A stretch of 64,000 nt of DNA, from positions 5,332,001-5,396,000 of the forward strand of contig NZ_SHKK01000001.1 of NCBI RefSeq assembly GCF_004217135.1, read 5' to 3'. Source of the DNA: Micromonospora violae. GTDB lineage: Bacteria > Actinomycetota > Actinomycetes > Mycobacteriales > Micromonosporaceae. The notes under the pieces are model-generated. The model searched no databases, was not told where the DNA came from, and worked only from the letters and a program-made list of their open reading frames with translations. Shown here in pieces: positions 54,003 through 63,770 of this stretch. How positions within the stretch are numbered: position 1 is the stretch's first letter; the number at the start of each line of letters is the position of its first letter. Position numbers and translations under genes: made by a program.

Positions 54003-55709
54003 TCAGGCGGCGGGGACCTCGGCGGTGGTGCGGATCCGGTCCAGGGTCGGTGCGGAGACCGGCGACTGGGCGGTCAGGTAGTCCACGAACGCGTCCAGGT
54101 CGATCTGGCCGGTGACCAGGTTCGTGCCGCCGGTGAGGACGCTGAAGCCGTCACCGCCGCCGGCCAGGAAGTTGTTCACCGTCACCCGGTAGGTGGCGGT
54201 GGTGTCGACCGGGGTGCCGGCGAAGGTGAGACTGCCGCGGACCACGCGGGTGCCGGCGCACGGGTCGTCGACCGTGCCGGTGGTGCCGTCCGGGTCGACC
54301 ACGTAGCCCACCGTGGCCGACGGGTACAGGGTCCGGCCGGTGACGAACTGCTGCTCCAGGAGGCAGTAGAGCTGTTCGCCGGTGAGGTCGAGCGTCACCA
54401 GGTTGTTGGCGAACGGCTGGACCGTGAACGCCTCCTCGTAGGTGACCGGGCCGGCGTCGAGGTCGGCCCGGACCCCGCCCGGGTTCATGAAGGCGGCGAC
54501 CGCGTTCTGCTCGTCGTCGGTGGCGGCGAGCTGCGCGTCGGCGATCAGGTTGCCCAGCGGCGATTCCCCCAGACTCGTACCGAAGAGGGTTTCCTGGCTC
54601 CGGGTGATCGCCTGGTTGGTCACGCCGACCTGGCGTCCGGCGACCGGGCCGAGCACCGTCTTGTACCGGTTGATCAGCGCGGTCTGCCGCGGGTCCTTGG
54701 CCACGTCGCGGGTGACCACGACGTTGTTCGCGGCGGCGGATAGCACGTCCCCGCTCCGGCGATCGATCTTGAGGTCGATGTCGGTGACCAGGCGACCGAA
54801 CGAGCTGGCACTGGTGACCAGCTTGCCGTTGATGTCGCAGTTGTACGCCTGGTGGGTGTGCCCGCTGACCACCACGTCGATCGACGGGTCCATCCGGTTG
54901 GCGATGTCCACGATGGGACCGGTCATGCCGACGCAGTCGTTGATCCCGCCGGTCGCCGCCTGGGTGCCGCCCTCGTGCAGCAGAACGACGATCGCCTCCA
55001 CGCCCTTGCGGCGCAGCTCACGGGCGTACCGGTTGGCGGTGTCCGCCTCGTCGGCGAAGCTGAGGCCGGCGACACCCTGCTGGCTGACGATCTGCGGGGT
55101 GCCCTCCAGGGTCATGCCGATGAAGCCGACCTTGACGCCCTGCACCTTGTGGATCGCGTACGGGGCCATCAGCGGCTTGCCGGTCGCGGTCTTGAAGGCG
55201 TTCGCGGACAGGTACTGGAAGTCGGCCCCCCGGTACGGGGTGCCGTCGACGCAGCCGTCCACCGGGTGGCAGCCGCCGTTCTGGATCCGCAGCAGCTCGG
55301 TGGCGCCTTCGTCGAACTCGTGGTTGCCGACGCTGGCGTAGTCCAGCCCGGCCATGTTGAGCGCCTCGATGGTCGGCTCGTCGTGGAACGCCGCCGAGAG
55401 CAGCGGGGAGGCGCCGATCAGGTCACCGGCGGCGACCGTGATGGTGTTCTTCTTCTTGGCGGCGGCGCGCAGCTCGGCCAGGTGGGTGGCGAGGTACTCG
55501 ACACCGCCGGCGGTCTGCCCGGCGATGGTGCCGCTGGACCCGCTCGGCGGTTCGAGGTTGCCGTGGAAGTCGTTCAGGGCCAGCAGGGTGACGTCGACCG
55601 GCTTCGGCCGCGCGTCGGCTTGCTCAGGGTTGGTGGCGACCGCGCCGAGGGCGGCCACCGCGAGCGCGGTCAGGCCGACAGCGGCCCGACGCATCCCGGG
55701 TATGGACAT
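54003..55709 (-). CDS. Secreted bifunctional metallophosphatase/5'-nucleotidase
   Basis: 568 aa, exported. Signal peptide at about 1-30 (MRRAAVGLTALAVAALGAVA). Metallophosphoesterase domain about 38-290: LLALNDFHGNLE, VAAGDLIGASPL, GNHEFDEG and VSGHTHQAYN. The 5'-nucleotidase C-terminal domain (about 340-540) has FMNPGGVRADLD and NNFLAGGGDGFSVL, the substrate-stacking region. Likely releases nucleosides or phosphate from extracellular nucleotides. ATG at 55709 with GGAGAT upstream. No cell-wall anchor motif at the C-terminus. Confidence 0.94.
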   Translation of the reverse strand: MSIPGMRRAAVGLTALAVAALGAVATNPEQADARPKPVDVTLLALNDFHGNLEPPSGSSGTIAGQTAGGVEYLATHLAELRAAAKKKNTITVAAGDLIGASPLLSAAFHDEPTIEALNMAGLDYASVGNHEFDEGATELLRIQNGGCHPVDGCVDGTPYRGADFQYLSANAFKTATGKPLMAPYAIHKVQGVKVGFIGMTLEGTPQIVSQQGVAGLSFADEADTANRYARELRRKGVEAIVVLLHEGGTQAATGGINDCVGMTGPIVDIANRMDPSIDVVVSGHTHQAYNCDINGKLVTSASSFGRLVTDIDLKIDRRSGDVLSAAANNVVVTRDVAKDPRQTALINRYKTVLGPVAGRQVGVTNQAITRSQETLFGTSLGESPLGNLIADAQLAATDDEQNAVAAFMNPGGVRADLDAGPVTYEEAFTVQPFANNLVTLDLTGEQLYCLLEQQFVTGRTLYPSATVGYVVDPDGTTGTVDDPCAGTRVVRGSLTFAGTPVDTTATYRVTVNNFLAGGGDGFSVLTGGTNLVTGQIDLDAFVDYLTAQSPVSAPTLDRIRTTAEVPAA

Positions 55710-55984
55710 GGATCTCCTTGTGAGAATCGGCGCGTACGGTGCCCGGCCTCTGGGTCGACCGGGCCGCCGACGGACGCCGTCGGAAGGGTCGCGGATGGCG
55801 GCGGTTGAGCATGGCCCCCGCCCCGACAGCCTCTCATCCGAAGGCCGGCCGGTCGACCCGAGCAGCACATCGGAGCAGCGCGTACGCGGGTCAGTGATCG
55901 ATCACGGTTTACCCGGTCTGGCGGACAACGTCGGACCCACGGTCTAGAAAGGACGGGACAGCCAACGCGGACGGAGGCGGCATC

Positions 55985-56782
55985 GTGAGCGAGGCGACAC
56001 CGGTGGTGGAGCAGGTGCGATCGGCGGATGGCACGCCCATCGGGTTCGAGCGGTCCGGTGCCGGGCCGGCGATCATCCTGGTCGGCGGTGCCTTCAGTGA
56101 TCGCAACGCGACCCGCGACCTGGGCGCGGCGCTGGCACCGGATTTCACCGCCTTCAGCTACGACCGGCGGGGTCGGGGCTTCAGCGGCGACACCGCACCG
56201 TACGAGGTCGGGCGTGAGATCGACGACCTGGCCGCCCTGATCGCGGCTGCGGGTGGTTCCGCCGCGCTCTACGGCATCTCCTCCGGCGCTGTCCTGGCCG
56301 CCCTCGCCACCGCACAGGGCCTGCCGGTGACCAAGCTGGTCATGTTCGAGCCACCGCTACGGGTCGGCACGCACGTGGGCGTCGGCAAGGACGTCACCCC
56401 GCAGCTCATCGAGCTGATCGCCGCCGACGACCGGGACGGCGCGGTGGAGACCTTCCTCAGCGTCTCGGTGGGGTTGCCGGCCGAGCAGATCAGCGGGATG
56501 CGGTCCCAACCGATGTGGGGCGGTCTGACGGCGGTCGCGCACACCCTGGTGTACGACGCGATCGTCACCGCCGGCGGGCGATTCCCCGCCGACCAGCTGG
56601 CGACCATCACCGCGCCGACCCTCGGGGTGGACAGCACCGGCAGTCCACAGTGGCTGCGCGACGCGAGCCGGGTCGCGGCCGAGGCGGTCCCGGGCGGTCG
56701 GTCCGTCAGCCTCGACGGTGGTTACCACGACGTGCCGCCGACGACGATGGCCCCCGTGCTGCGGGAGTTCCTGCTCGGTTGA
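55985..56782 (+). CDS. Alpha/beta hydrolase
   Basis: 265-aa cytosolic hydrolase. Oxyanion region LVGGAFSDRN and YDRRGRGFSGD after strand 3; nucleophile S99 in YGISSGAV; C-terminal histidine in DGGYHDVPP. Resembles the esterase/thioesterase-like branch of small actinobacterial hydrolases; substrate unknown. GTG at 55985. The 275 bp before it contains no other gene. Converges with the phosphodiesterase. Confidence 0.88.
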   Translation: MSEATPVVEQVRSADGTPIGFERSGAGPAIILVGGAFSDRNATRDLGAALAPDFTAFSYDRRGRGFSGDTAPYEVGREIDDLAALIAAAGGSAALYGISSGAVLAALATAQGLPVTKLVMFEPPLRVGTHVGVGKDVTPQLIELIAADDRDGAVETFLSVSVGLPAEQISGMRSQPMWGGLTAVAHTLVYDAIVTAGGRFPADQLATITAPTLGVDSTGSPQWLRDASRVAAEAVPGGRSVSLDGGYHDVPPTTMAPVLREFLLG

Positions 56783-56814
56783 CGCACACCACGGCACACC
56801 GCCCGCCCACGCCG

Positions 56815-57594
56815 TCAGAAGCCGCAGGTCTGCCCGGCGGAGTGGCTCACCTGCACGGTGTGGGTCACGCAGCCACCGGCCTCGACCGAGTGCAGCAGGA
56901 AGGCGGTGGGCTCGTTGACCCAGCCGATCTGCTCGTCGGCGCTCATGGTGAGCGTGCTCTGTCTCCACGTGCTGGGGGCCACGGTGAGGACCGTGCCGGC
57001 GTACGCCGTGGTGACCGGGCGGTGAAGGTGCCCGGCGGCGACCCGGACGACGTGCCGGTGCCGGCCGACCACCTCGGCGAGCGCGTCGCCGTCGGCGAGC
57101 CGGATGGCGTCCGCCACGGGGATGCCGACCGCGACCGGCGGGTGGTGCAGGAAGATCACGGCAGGCACCTCGGGCCGCCCGGCCAGCACCCCGTCGAGCC
57201 AGCCGAGCTGATCCTCGCCGAGCTGCCCGCCGTCGCTGCCGGGGACGAGCGAGTCGAGCACCACGACGGTCGCCGCCTCGTGGTCGACGTGGTAATAGGC
57301 CGAGAAGCCGCCGCCGAGCCATGGAGTGCCGCCGAACGCGTCGAGCAGGGATTCCCGGTCGTCATGGTTGCCGGTGGCCAGGTGCACCGGCAGCGGGAAC
57401 CGACCGATCACCTCGCGTAGGGCGGCGTACTCGTCGGGCTGGCCGTGATCAGCGAGGTCGCCGCTGATCACCACGCAGTCCGGTCGGGGCCGCACCGCCA
57501 GCACCCGGCCGAGCGCTCGGTGCAGCCCGGCGGCCGGTTCGGCGGCGAGCAGGCCGGTGGTCAGGTGCGGGTCACTGAGCTGGGCGATGAGCAT
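56815..57594 (-). CDS. CpdA-like metallophosphoesterase (phosphodiesterase)
   Basis: 259 aa with the full cAMP-phosphodiesterase-type layout: QLSDPHLT (D8, H10), SGDLADHGQPDEY, TGNHDDRE, FLHHPPVAVG and AGHLHRPV. The GDLADHG/TGNHD spacing is the class III cyclic-nucleotide phosphodiesterase (GpdQ/CpdA) pattern. Could lower cAMP made by the cyclase at 37385, but in vitro such enzymes are broad. ATG at 57594, divergent from the GGDEF gene. Confidence 0.87.
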   Translation of the reverse strand: MLIAQLSDPHLTTGLLAAEPAAGLHRALGRVLAVRPRPDCVVISGDLADHGQPDEYAALREVIGRFPLPVHLATGNHDDRESLLDAFGGTPWLGGGFSAYYHVDHEAATVVVLDSLVPGSDGGQLGEDQLGWLDGVLAGRPEVPAVIFLHHPPVAVGIPVADAIRLADGDALAEVVGRHRHVVRVAAGHLHRPVTTAYAGTVLTVAPSTWRQSTLTMSADEQIGWVNEPTAFLLHSVEAGGCVTHTVQVSHSAGQTCGF

Positions 57595-57662
57595 GGGCTC
57601 GCCTCCTCGGCGCCGGGTTGCTTCACGCTATCGCCGGGCCCGGCATCTCGGGGGGCAGGCGT

Positions 57663-57688
57663 CCACAGGCCGCGTCCACAGCCTGTGG
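57663..57688. promoter_or_regulatory. CCACAG/CTGTGG palindrome in a divergent promoter region
   Basis: CCACAGGC (57663-57670) with GCCTGTGG (57681-57688), plus the compact CCACAGCCTGTGG (57676-57688). TATCCACAG-like words on the minus strand resemble DnaA boxes. Possibly an operator for the GGDEF or phosphodiesterase gene. Confidence 0.4.
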
Positions 57689-57727
57689 ATAGCACGTGTG
57701 TACGAAGACCGGAGGCTCCCCGCCACC

Positions 57728-59203
57728 GTGAGTACGCTTGATCGAGCGGTTCGGCGTCGGCCGGGCCCCTCCCCTACCTGGAACGACGTGCGAGTGGATC
57801 ATCAGCGAGTCATCCGTGACGTCACCGTCCGCCTGCCGATGGCGTCGACCACGCCGGAGGCGTGCCGGTGGGCGGTCACCGCGCTGTCCCGGCACACCCC
57901 GGCGACCATCTCCGTCCTGCTCGCGGTGCACGACCGCCTGCGCTGCGTCGCGGCGACCGGAGCCTGGCAGGTCTTCGCCACCGTGCCAGCCCGGACCGGC
58001 ATCGTCGGCCGGGTGTACGCCACCGGCGCCCCCGCCGTCGTCCCGGACGTCACCGTCGACCCCGACTACCTACCGGTACGCCCGGACGTGACCGCCGAGC
58101 TGTGCGTTCCGGTCCTGGACCCGGCGGGCCGAGCGATCGGCGTCCTCGACCTGCAGTGGGGTGAGCCGACCGACCTGGAGCCGTGGCGGGAGACCGCGCA
58201 GCTTCTGGCCGACCGGCTCGGCGCGCGGATCGCCGCCCTCGGCGGCCCGCCAGCGGAGAGCCGCAGCGAGAAACTGCTCCGACACGCCGCCGCGCTCTCC
58301 TCCGCCGCGACCGAGGGGGAGGTGATGGGGGCGGCGGCCCACGCCGCTCGGGAGGTCTCCACGCTCTCCACCGCGCTGCTGCTGATCGGTGGTCAACTCG
58401 GCCCGTCCCCGGCGACGCCGAGCGATCTGGAAACCCACATCCGTGCCGAGCTGGCCGGGGCAGATCCGGCCGCCCTGGACCGGATGGTCGACCGGGCACA
58501 CCGGTACGGCGCCGGGTACACGCTGGGCGAGGCCGGGCACCCCCCGACCGAGGACTACCGCCCGCTGACCCGGGCGGGCGTACAGACACTGGTCGCGGTG
58601 CCGGTCGGGCCGACCGACGCCGGTGGGGTGTTGCTGGTCGCCGACGAACGGGCGCTGCGCCCGGACCCGACCACTGTCAGCCTGATGGAGTTGCTCGCCG
58701 GGCAGGCCTGGACGAGCGTGGACCGGCTGCGCACACTGGCCCGGCTGCGGGAGCAGGCCAGCTCCGACCCGCTGACCGGGTTGCGGCACACCGGCCCGTT
58801 CGGGCAGCGGATCGCGGCGGCCACCCCCGGGCGTACGGCCCTGCTGGCGATCGACGTGGACGGCTTCAAGAGCGTGAACGACACGTACGGCCACCAGGCC
58901 GGCGACCGGGTGCTGGTCGGGTTGGCCCGGGCCCTGGAGGGGGCGCTGCGAGCCGGCGACGAGTTGTACCGGATCGGCGGCGACGAGTTCGTGGCGGTGA
59001 TCGAGGTGAGCCGCCCGGAGGAGGCGGTCCGGATCGCCGAACGGCTGACCGAGGCGGCCCGCCGGATCGGCCGCACGATCAGCGTGGGCGTCGCGCTGCC
59101 CCGCCCCGGCGAGACCCCGGATCGCACCCTCCGCAGAGCCGATCAGGCCCTGTACGCGGTGAAACGCCAGGGCCGAGACGGCGTACACCTCTCCGCCGCC
59201 TGA
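57728..59203 (+). CDS. GAF and GGDEF domain protein (probable diguanylate cyclase)
   Basis: 491-aa cytosolic protein. A first GAF domain covers about 30-165 (CVAATGAWQVFATVPARTGIVGRVYA). A second GAF-like region is at about 175-310. The GGDEF domain at about 325-485 has SSDPLTGLRHTGPF, DVDGFKSVNDTYGHQAGD and RIGGDEF (R415-F421), so it should make cyclic di-GMP. No EAL domain is present, and no canonical RxxD inhibitory site stands out. Start set at GTG 57728, which gives STLDRAVRRRPG. Two GAF modules suggest ligand or redox control. Confidence 0.93.
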   Translation: MSTLDRAVRRRPGPSPTWNDVRVDHQRVIRDVTVRLPMASTTPEACRWAVTALSRHTPATISVLLAVHDRLRCVAATGAWQVFATVPARTGIVGRVYATGAPAVVPDVTVDPDYLPVRPDVTAELCVPVLDPAGRAIGVLDLQWGEPTDLEPWRETAQLLADRLGARIAALGGPPAESRSEKLLRHAAALSSAATEGEVMGAAAHAAREVSTLSTALLLIGGQLGPSPATPSDLETHIRAELAGADPAALDRMVDRAHRYGAGYTLGEAGHPPTEDYRPLTRAGVQTLVAVPVGPTDAGGVLLVADERALRPDPTTVSLMELLAGQAWTSVDRLRTLARLREQASSDPLTGLRHTGPFGQRIAAATPGRTALLAIDVDGFKSVNDTYGHQAGDRVLVGLARALEGALRAGDELYRIGGDEFVAVIEVSRPEEAVRIAERLTEAARRIGRTISVGVALPRPGETPDRTLRRADQALYAVKRQGRDGVHLSAA

Positions 59204-59403
59204 TCGGCCGCTGCGCACGTCCGCGCTGCCCGCGTGTGGCAGGGCGCAGCCTGCCTGAGAAGCGGTCGGTCAGGGTGCCGATGCTGGCCGGGCGGACCAC
59301 CGCAAGCGCAGGGGTCGTGCCGGCGCTACCAGCCAGAGGGGCGCGCCGGGCGGCAGCCACTAGATCAGTTCAATGGCCACCAGCGGTCGCGGGACCTCTC
59401 AGC
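59204..59403. other. Intergenic region between ggdef and asd, first part
   Basis: The whole gap is 550 bp (59204-59753). Here no gene is supported. After it come the palindrome at 59404 and a G/C-rich low-complexity stretch leading into the minisatellite at 59641. Confidence 0.5.
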
Positions 59404-59456
59404 GTAGATCTTGGACACTTTCCGTTCCGTCCGAACGGAAAGTGTCCAAGATCTAC
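59404..59456. repeat. Intergenic palindromic element, family 4
   Basis: Perfect 24-bp arms (59404-59427 and 59433-59456) around the loop CGTCC; arm begins GTAGATCTTGGACACTTTCC. It lies between convergent genes. The longest perfect inverted repeat seen in this window. Confidence 0.9.
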
Positions 59457-59640
59457 AGGTCGGGTACCTTCAGCCACCTGACCGCCCCGATGAAACAGAC
59501 TCAAAAGCCCCAACACGTCACCGCCGGACGCACGGGCGGCCCACGGCGGTGCGCGCACGATCGCCAAGCGCGGCAGGACCGGGCCGGGCGGGGGTCGGGC
59601 CGGCGCGGCAGGGCCGGGCCGGCGCCGCAGGGCCGGGCCG

Positions 59641-59756
59641 GGATCAGGCCGGGGCCAGGCCGGGATCAGGCCGGGGCCAGGCCGGGATCAGGCCGGGGCC
59701 AGGCCGGGATCAGGCCGGGGCCAGGCCGGGATCAGGCCGGGGCCAGGCCGGGATCA
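59641..59756. repeat. 22-bp minisatellite reaching the asd stop codon
   Basis: GGATCAGGCC starts at 59641, 59663, 59685, 59707, 59729 and 59751, an exact 22-bp period: five full units and a partial one. The TCA of the last unit (59754-59756) is the asd stop codon on the minus strand. The preceding 60 bp are related, less regular GGGCCGG-rich sequence. Confidence 0.93.
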
Positions 59757-60815
59757 GGCGTTTTTCAGTTCCTTGGCGAGGAGTTCGGCGATCTGGGCGG
59801 TGTTGAGGGCCGCGCCCTTGCGGAGGTTGTCGCCGGTGACGAAGAAGTCGAGGGCGCGGGGGTCGTCGAGGGCGCGGCGGATCCGGCCGACCCAGGACGG
59901 GTCGGTGCCGACGGCGTCGATCGGCATCGGGAACTCACCGGCGGCGGGGTCGTCGACCAGGATCACCCCGGGGGCGTTGCGGAGTGCTTCGCGGGCGCCC
60001 TCGGCGTCGACCTCGGTGGCGAAGACGGCGTGCACGGCCACCGAGTGGGCGGTGACCACCGGCACCCGGACGCAGGTGGCGGACACCTTGAGGTCGGGGA
60101 GACCGAGGATCTTCCGGGACTCGTTGCGGATCTTCATCTCTTCCGATGACCAGCCGCCGTCCGCCGGGGAGCCGGCCCAGGGGACGACGTTGAGCGCCAT
60201 GGGTGCCGGGAACGGGCCCAGGTCGTCGCCGACCGCCTGACGTACGTCGCCGGTACGCGAGCCGAGCGCCCGATCGCCGGCGACCTTGGTGAGCTGGTCG
60301 TGCAGGATGTCGACACCGGACTGACCGGCACCGGAGACCGCCTGGTAGGAGGCGAGCACCAGCTCTCGAAGGCCGTACTCGCGGTGCAGCGGCGCGACCG
60401 CGACGATCATCGCGAGGGTGGTGCAGTTGGCGTTGGCGATGATGCCCCGGGGCCGGTTACGGACCTGCTCGGGGTTGATCTCCGGAACGACCAGCGGGAC
60501 GTCGCGGTCCATCCGGAACGCGCCGGAGTTGTCGACCGCGATCGCGCCCCGGCTGACGGCGATGGGTGCCCACTCGGCGGAGACCTCGTCGGGCACGTCG
60601 AACATGGCCACGTCGACCCCGTCGAACGCTTCGGGGGTCAACGCCTGGACGACGAGTTCCTCGCCCCGGCAGCGCACCCGACGCCCGACGGAGCGTTCGG
60701 AGGCGAGCAGCCGGATCTCACCCCAGACGTTGCGCCGCCCGGTGAGCAGTTCACACATCACGGTGCCGACGGCACCTGTCGCTCCGACCACGGCGAGGGT
60801 GGGCAGCGCCGTCAT
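59754..60815 (-). CDS. asd: Aspartate-semialdehyde dehydrogenase
   Basis: NADPH enzyme reducing aspartyl phosphate to aspartate semialdehyde, the branch point to lysine, diaminopimelate, methionine and threonine; 353 aa. NAD(P) motif VVGATGAVGTVM at the start, active-site cysteine in ANANCTTLAM (about 131), and GAGQSGVDI. ATG at 60815, five bases after the lysC stop. The last codons lie at the edge of a minisatellite, so the C-terminus could vary between strains. Confidence 0.97.
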   Translation of the reverse strand: MTALPTLAVVGATGAVGTVMCELLTGRRNVWGEIRLLASERSVGRRVRCRGEELVVQALTPEAFDGVDVAMFDVPDEVSAEWAPIAVSRGAIAVDNSGAFRMDRDVPLVVPEINPEQVRNRPRGIIANANCTTLAMIVAVAPLHREYGLRELVLASYQAVSGAGQSGVDILHDQLTKVAGDRALGSRTGDVRQAVGDDLGPFPAPMALNVVPWAGSPADGGWSSEEMKIRNESRKILGLPDLKVSATCVRVPVVTAHSVAVHAVFATEVDAEGAREALRNAPGVILVDDPAAGEFPMPIDAVGTDPSWVGRIRRALDDPRALDFFVTGDNLRKGAALNTAQIAELLAKELKNA

Positions 60816-60820
60816 CGGCG

Positions 60821-62086
<1,266 letters not shown>

Positions 62087-62345
62087 GACGGTGCACTCCC
62101 TCCCAGCGACCCTGAGCGTGCCGACGCCGCCGGAACCGGGGCCGGCGGCGCGTGTCAGACCCCTTGAGGGTATCCGGCGGGTAACGACGCCGGGTCAGGT
62201 GATCCCACCATCCGGCCCGCCCGGGGCCGTGCGGGCCGGTCCCACCAGGTCGGGCGGTACGCGGAAACGGCCCCGTCCGACACGCCGGGACGAGCCTGGT
62301 ACGCGTCGCCACCCACCGACCGCCCGCACCCACCAGAATGGGCCG

Positions 62346-63134
62346 GTGCCCGTCCTCCTCCGCTCGGCCGGCCGCGTGCTCGGGCCGCTCGTCCTCGCCC
62401 TGATGCCCCTCCTGGCCGCCTGCACCAGTGAGCAGCCTCCGGCTCCGCCGCCCGCCGATCCGGGGCCGGTCGAGGTGGACGCCGCGCGCGATGAGCTGGC
62501 CGCGCTGGCGGCCGCCGCGCAGGACCGGCACCTGGTGGCCCAGTACGTGTACAGCCAGCCGGACCAACCCGATCGCACCATCGTGTTCACCAGCGCGAAC
62601 GACGGCAGTTGGCGCGTCGACGTGCCGGGCGGCGCGTTGGGTGGCACCGTCGATGTGTCGATGGCCGCCACGGCCGACGGGCTGTTCCAGTGCGCCCTGC
62701 CGTCGGCCGGTCATGCCGAGTCGGCGAGTTGCGTACGCCTGGGTGACCGCGACGACGCGATCCCCCGCCGGTCGGACCCCCGGGTCCAGCACCCGCTCAC
62801 CGACTGGCTGGACGTGCTCACCGACCGACGCGCCCCCTTGGCGGTCAGCCCGGCCACCGCGCCCGAGGGCGTCACCGGCACCTGCTACTCGGTGGACTCC
62901 ACGTCGGCGTCACTCAACGCCCCGCTGGATGTGGGCATCTACTGCTACGACCGGGACGGCACACCGACCGGCGTCCGGACCGGGGCCGGGACGCTGCGAC
63001 TGGCCGCCGCACCCGGCCCGGCACCGGCCACCGTGCAGTTGGCCGGCCCGGTGGTGGCCGACCGGGAACCGCTGGAGACCGCGGCGCCACCAACCCCTGA
63101 TCCGTCGGACAGCCCGGGCGCGGGAACGTCCTGA
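62346..63134 (+). CDS. Secreted lipoprotein, unknown function
   Basis: 262 aa; signal ends in PLLAAC with C26 lipidated, followed by a Pro-rich spacer. The outer part contains AQYVYSQPDQPDRTIVF, a paired-cysteine region (CALPSAGH, SCVRLGD, GTCYSVDS, IYCYDRDG) and a Pro/Asp/Ser-rich tail. No known domain recognised. GTG at 62346, divergent from lysC with 259 bp between. Confidence 0.82.
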   Translation: MPVLLRSAGRVLGPLVLALMPLLAACTSEQPPAPPPADPGPVEVDAARDELAALAAAAQDRHLVAQYVYSQPDQPDRTIVFTSANDGSWRVDVPGGALGGTVDVSMAATADGLFQCALPSAGHAESASCVRLGDRDDAIPRRSDPRVQHPLTDWLDVLTDRRAPLAVSPATAPEGVTGTCYSVDSTSASLNAPLDVGIYCYDRDGTPTGVRTGAGTLRLAAAPGPAPATVQLAGPVVADREPLETAAPPTPDPSDSPGAGTS

Positions 63135-63218
63135 TCTTCGTCCCGTTACGGGTGCTCTTGCCCACATTTCACCACCCCATCCTGAGCGACGAATCACCCA
63201 TACGGGACGATCTGCCTT

Positions 63219-63758
63219 ATGGCCGACCTCACCCCGCTGCTCGCCTACCGCTGGAGTCCGCTGGCTTTCCACCCCACCGCGGAGCTGAGCGCCGCCGACG
63301 CGTCCTCCCTCCTGGAGGCGGCCCGCTGGGCACCCTCCCTGGCCAACCGCCAGCCCTGGCGGTTCACGGTGGGCTACCGCAACGACGACACCTGGAAGCG
63401 CATCCTGGTCAACCTGACCGAGCGCGACCAACGCTGGGCTCACCGGGCCGCCGCGCTGCTGCTCGCCGCGCACGTCGACCCGGACGCCGCGCCGGCCGAC
63501 GGAATCGCCTACGACCTCGGCCAGGCGGTCGCTCACCTCACCGTGCAGGCCACCGCGCTGGGGTTGCATGTCCGGCAGGTGCTGACCGTGGACCGCGGCG
63601 GGCTCACCGCCGACCTGCACCTCCCCATCGACGTGCGCCCGTACGCGGTGCTCGTCGTCGGGCAGCTCGGCGACCCGCTCAGCCTGCCGGCGGACCTCGT
63701 CGCGGAGGAGACCGGCCTGCGCCGCCGCCGACCGTTGGCCGACCTGCTGCTCGGCTGA
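63219..63758 (+). CDS. Nitroreductase-family protein (short)
   Basis: 179-aa FMN-type oxidoreductase homologue. LLAYRWSPLAFHPTAELS and LLEAARWAPSLANRQPWRF form the N-terminal FMN-binding signature, and LGQAVAHLTVQATALGLHVRQ is the typical central helix. Shorter than the usual 190-220 aa, but no frameshift seen. ATG at 63219. Substrate unknown. It converges with an ArsR-type gene, 12 bp apart. Confidence 0.88.
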   Translation: MADLTPLLAYRWSPLAFHPTAELSAADASSLLEAARWAPSLANRQPWRFTVGYRNDDTWKRILVNLTERDQRWAHRAAALLLAAHVDPDAAPADGIAYDLGQAVAHLTVQATALGLHVRQVLTVDRGGLTADLHLPIDVRPYAVLVVGQLGDPLSLPADLVAEETGLRRRRPLADLLLG

Positions 63759-63770
63759 CCGGTCACCGAT

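Noticed and set aside
57660..57692. Replication origin suggested by DnaA-box-like words
   Set aside because: Only two or three imperfect words, no AT-rich unwinding region, and no dnaA or dnaN nearby.
59641..59756. Possible CRISPR-like array
   Set aside because: Exact 22-bp period with no spacers: a minisatellite.
62087..62345. Lysine riboswitch upstream of lysC
   Set aside because: No recognisable conserved core; actinobacterial lysC is usually controlled by feedback through ACT domains.
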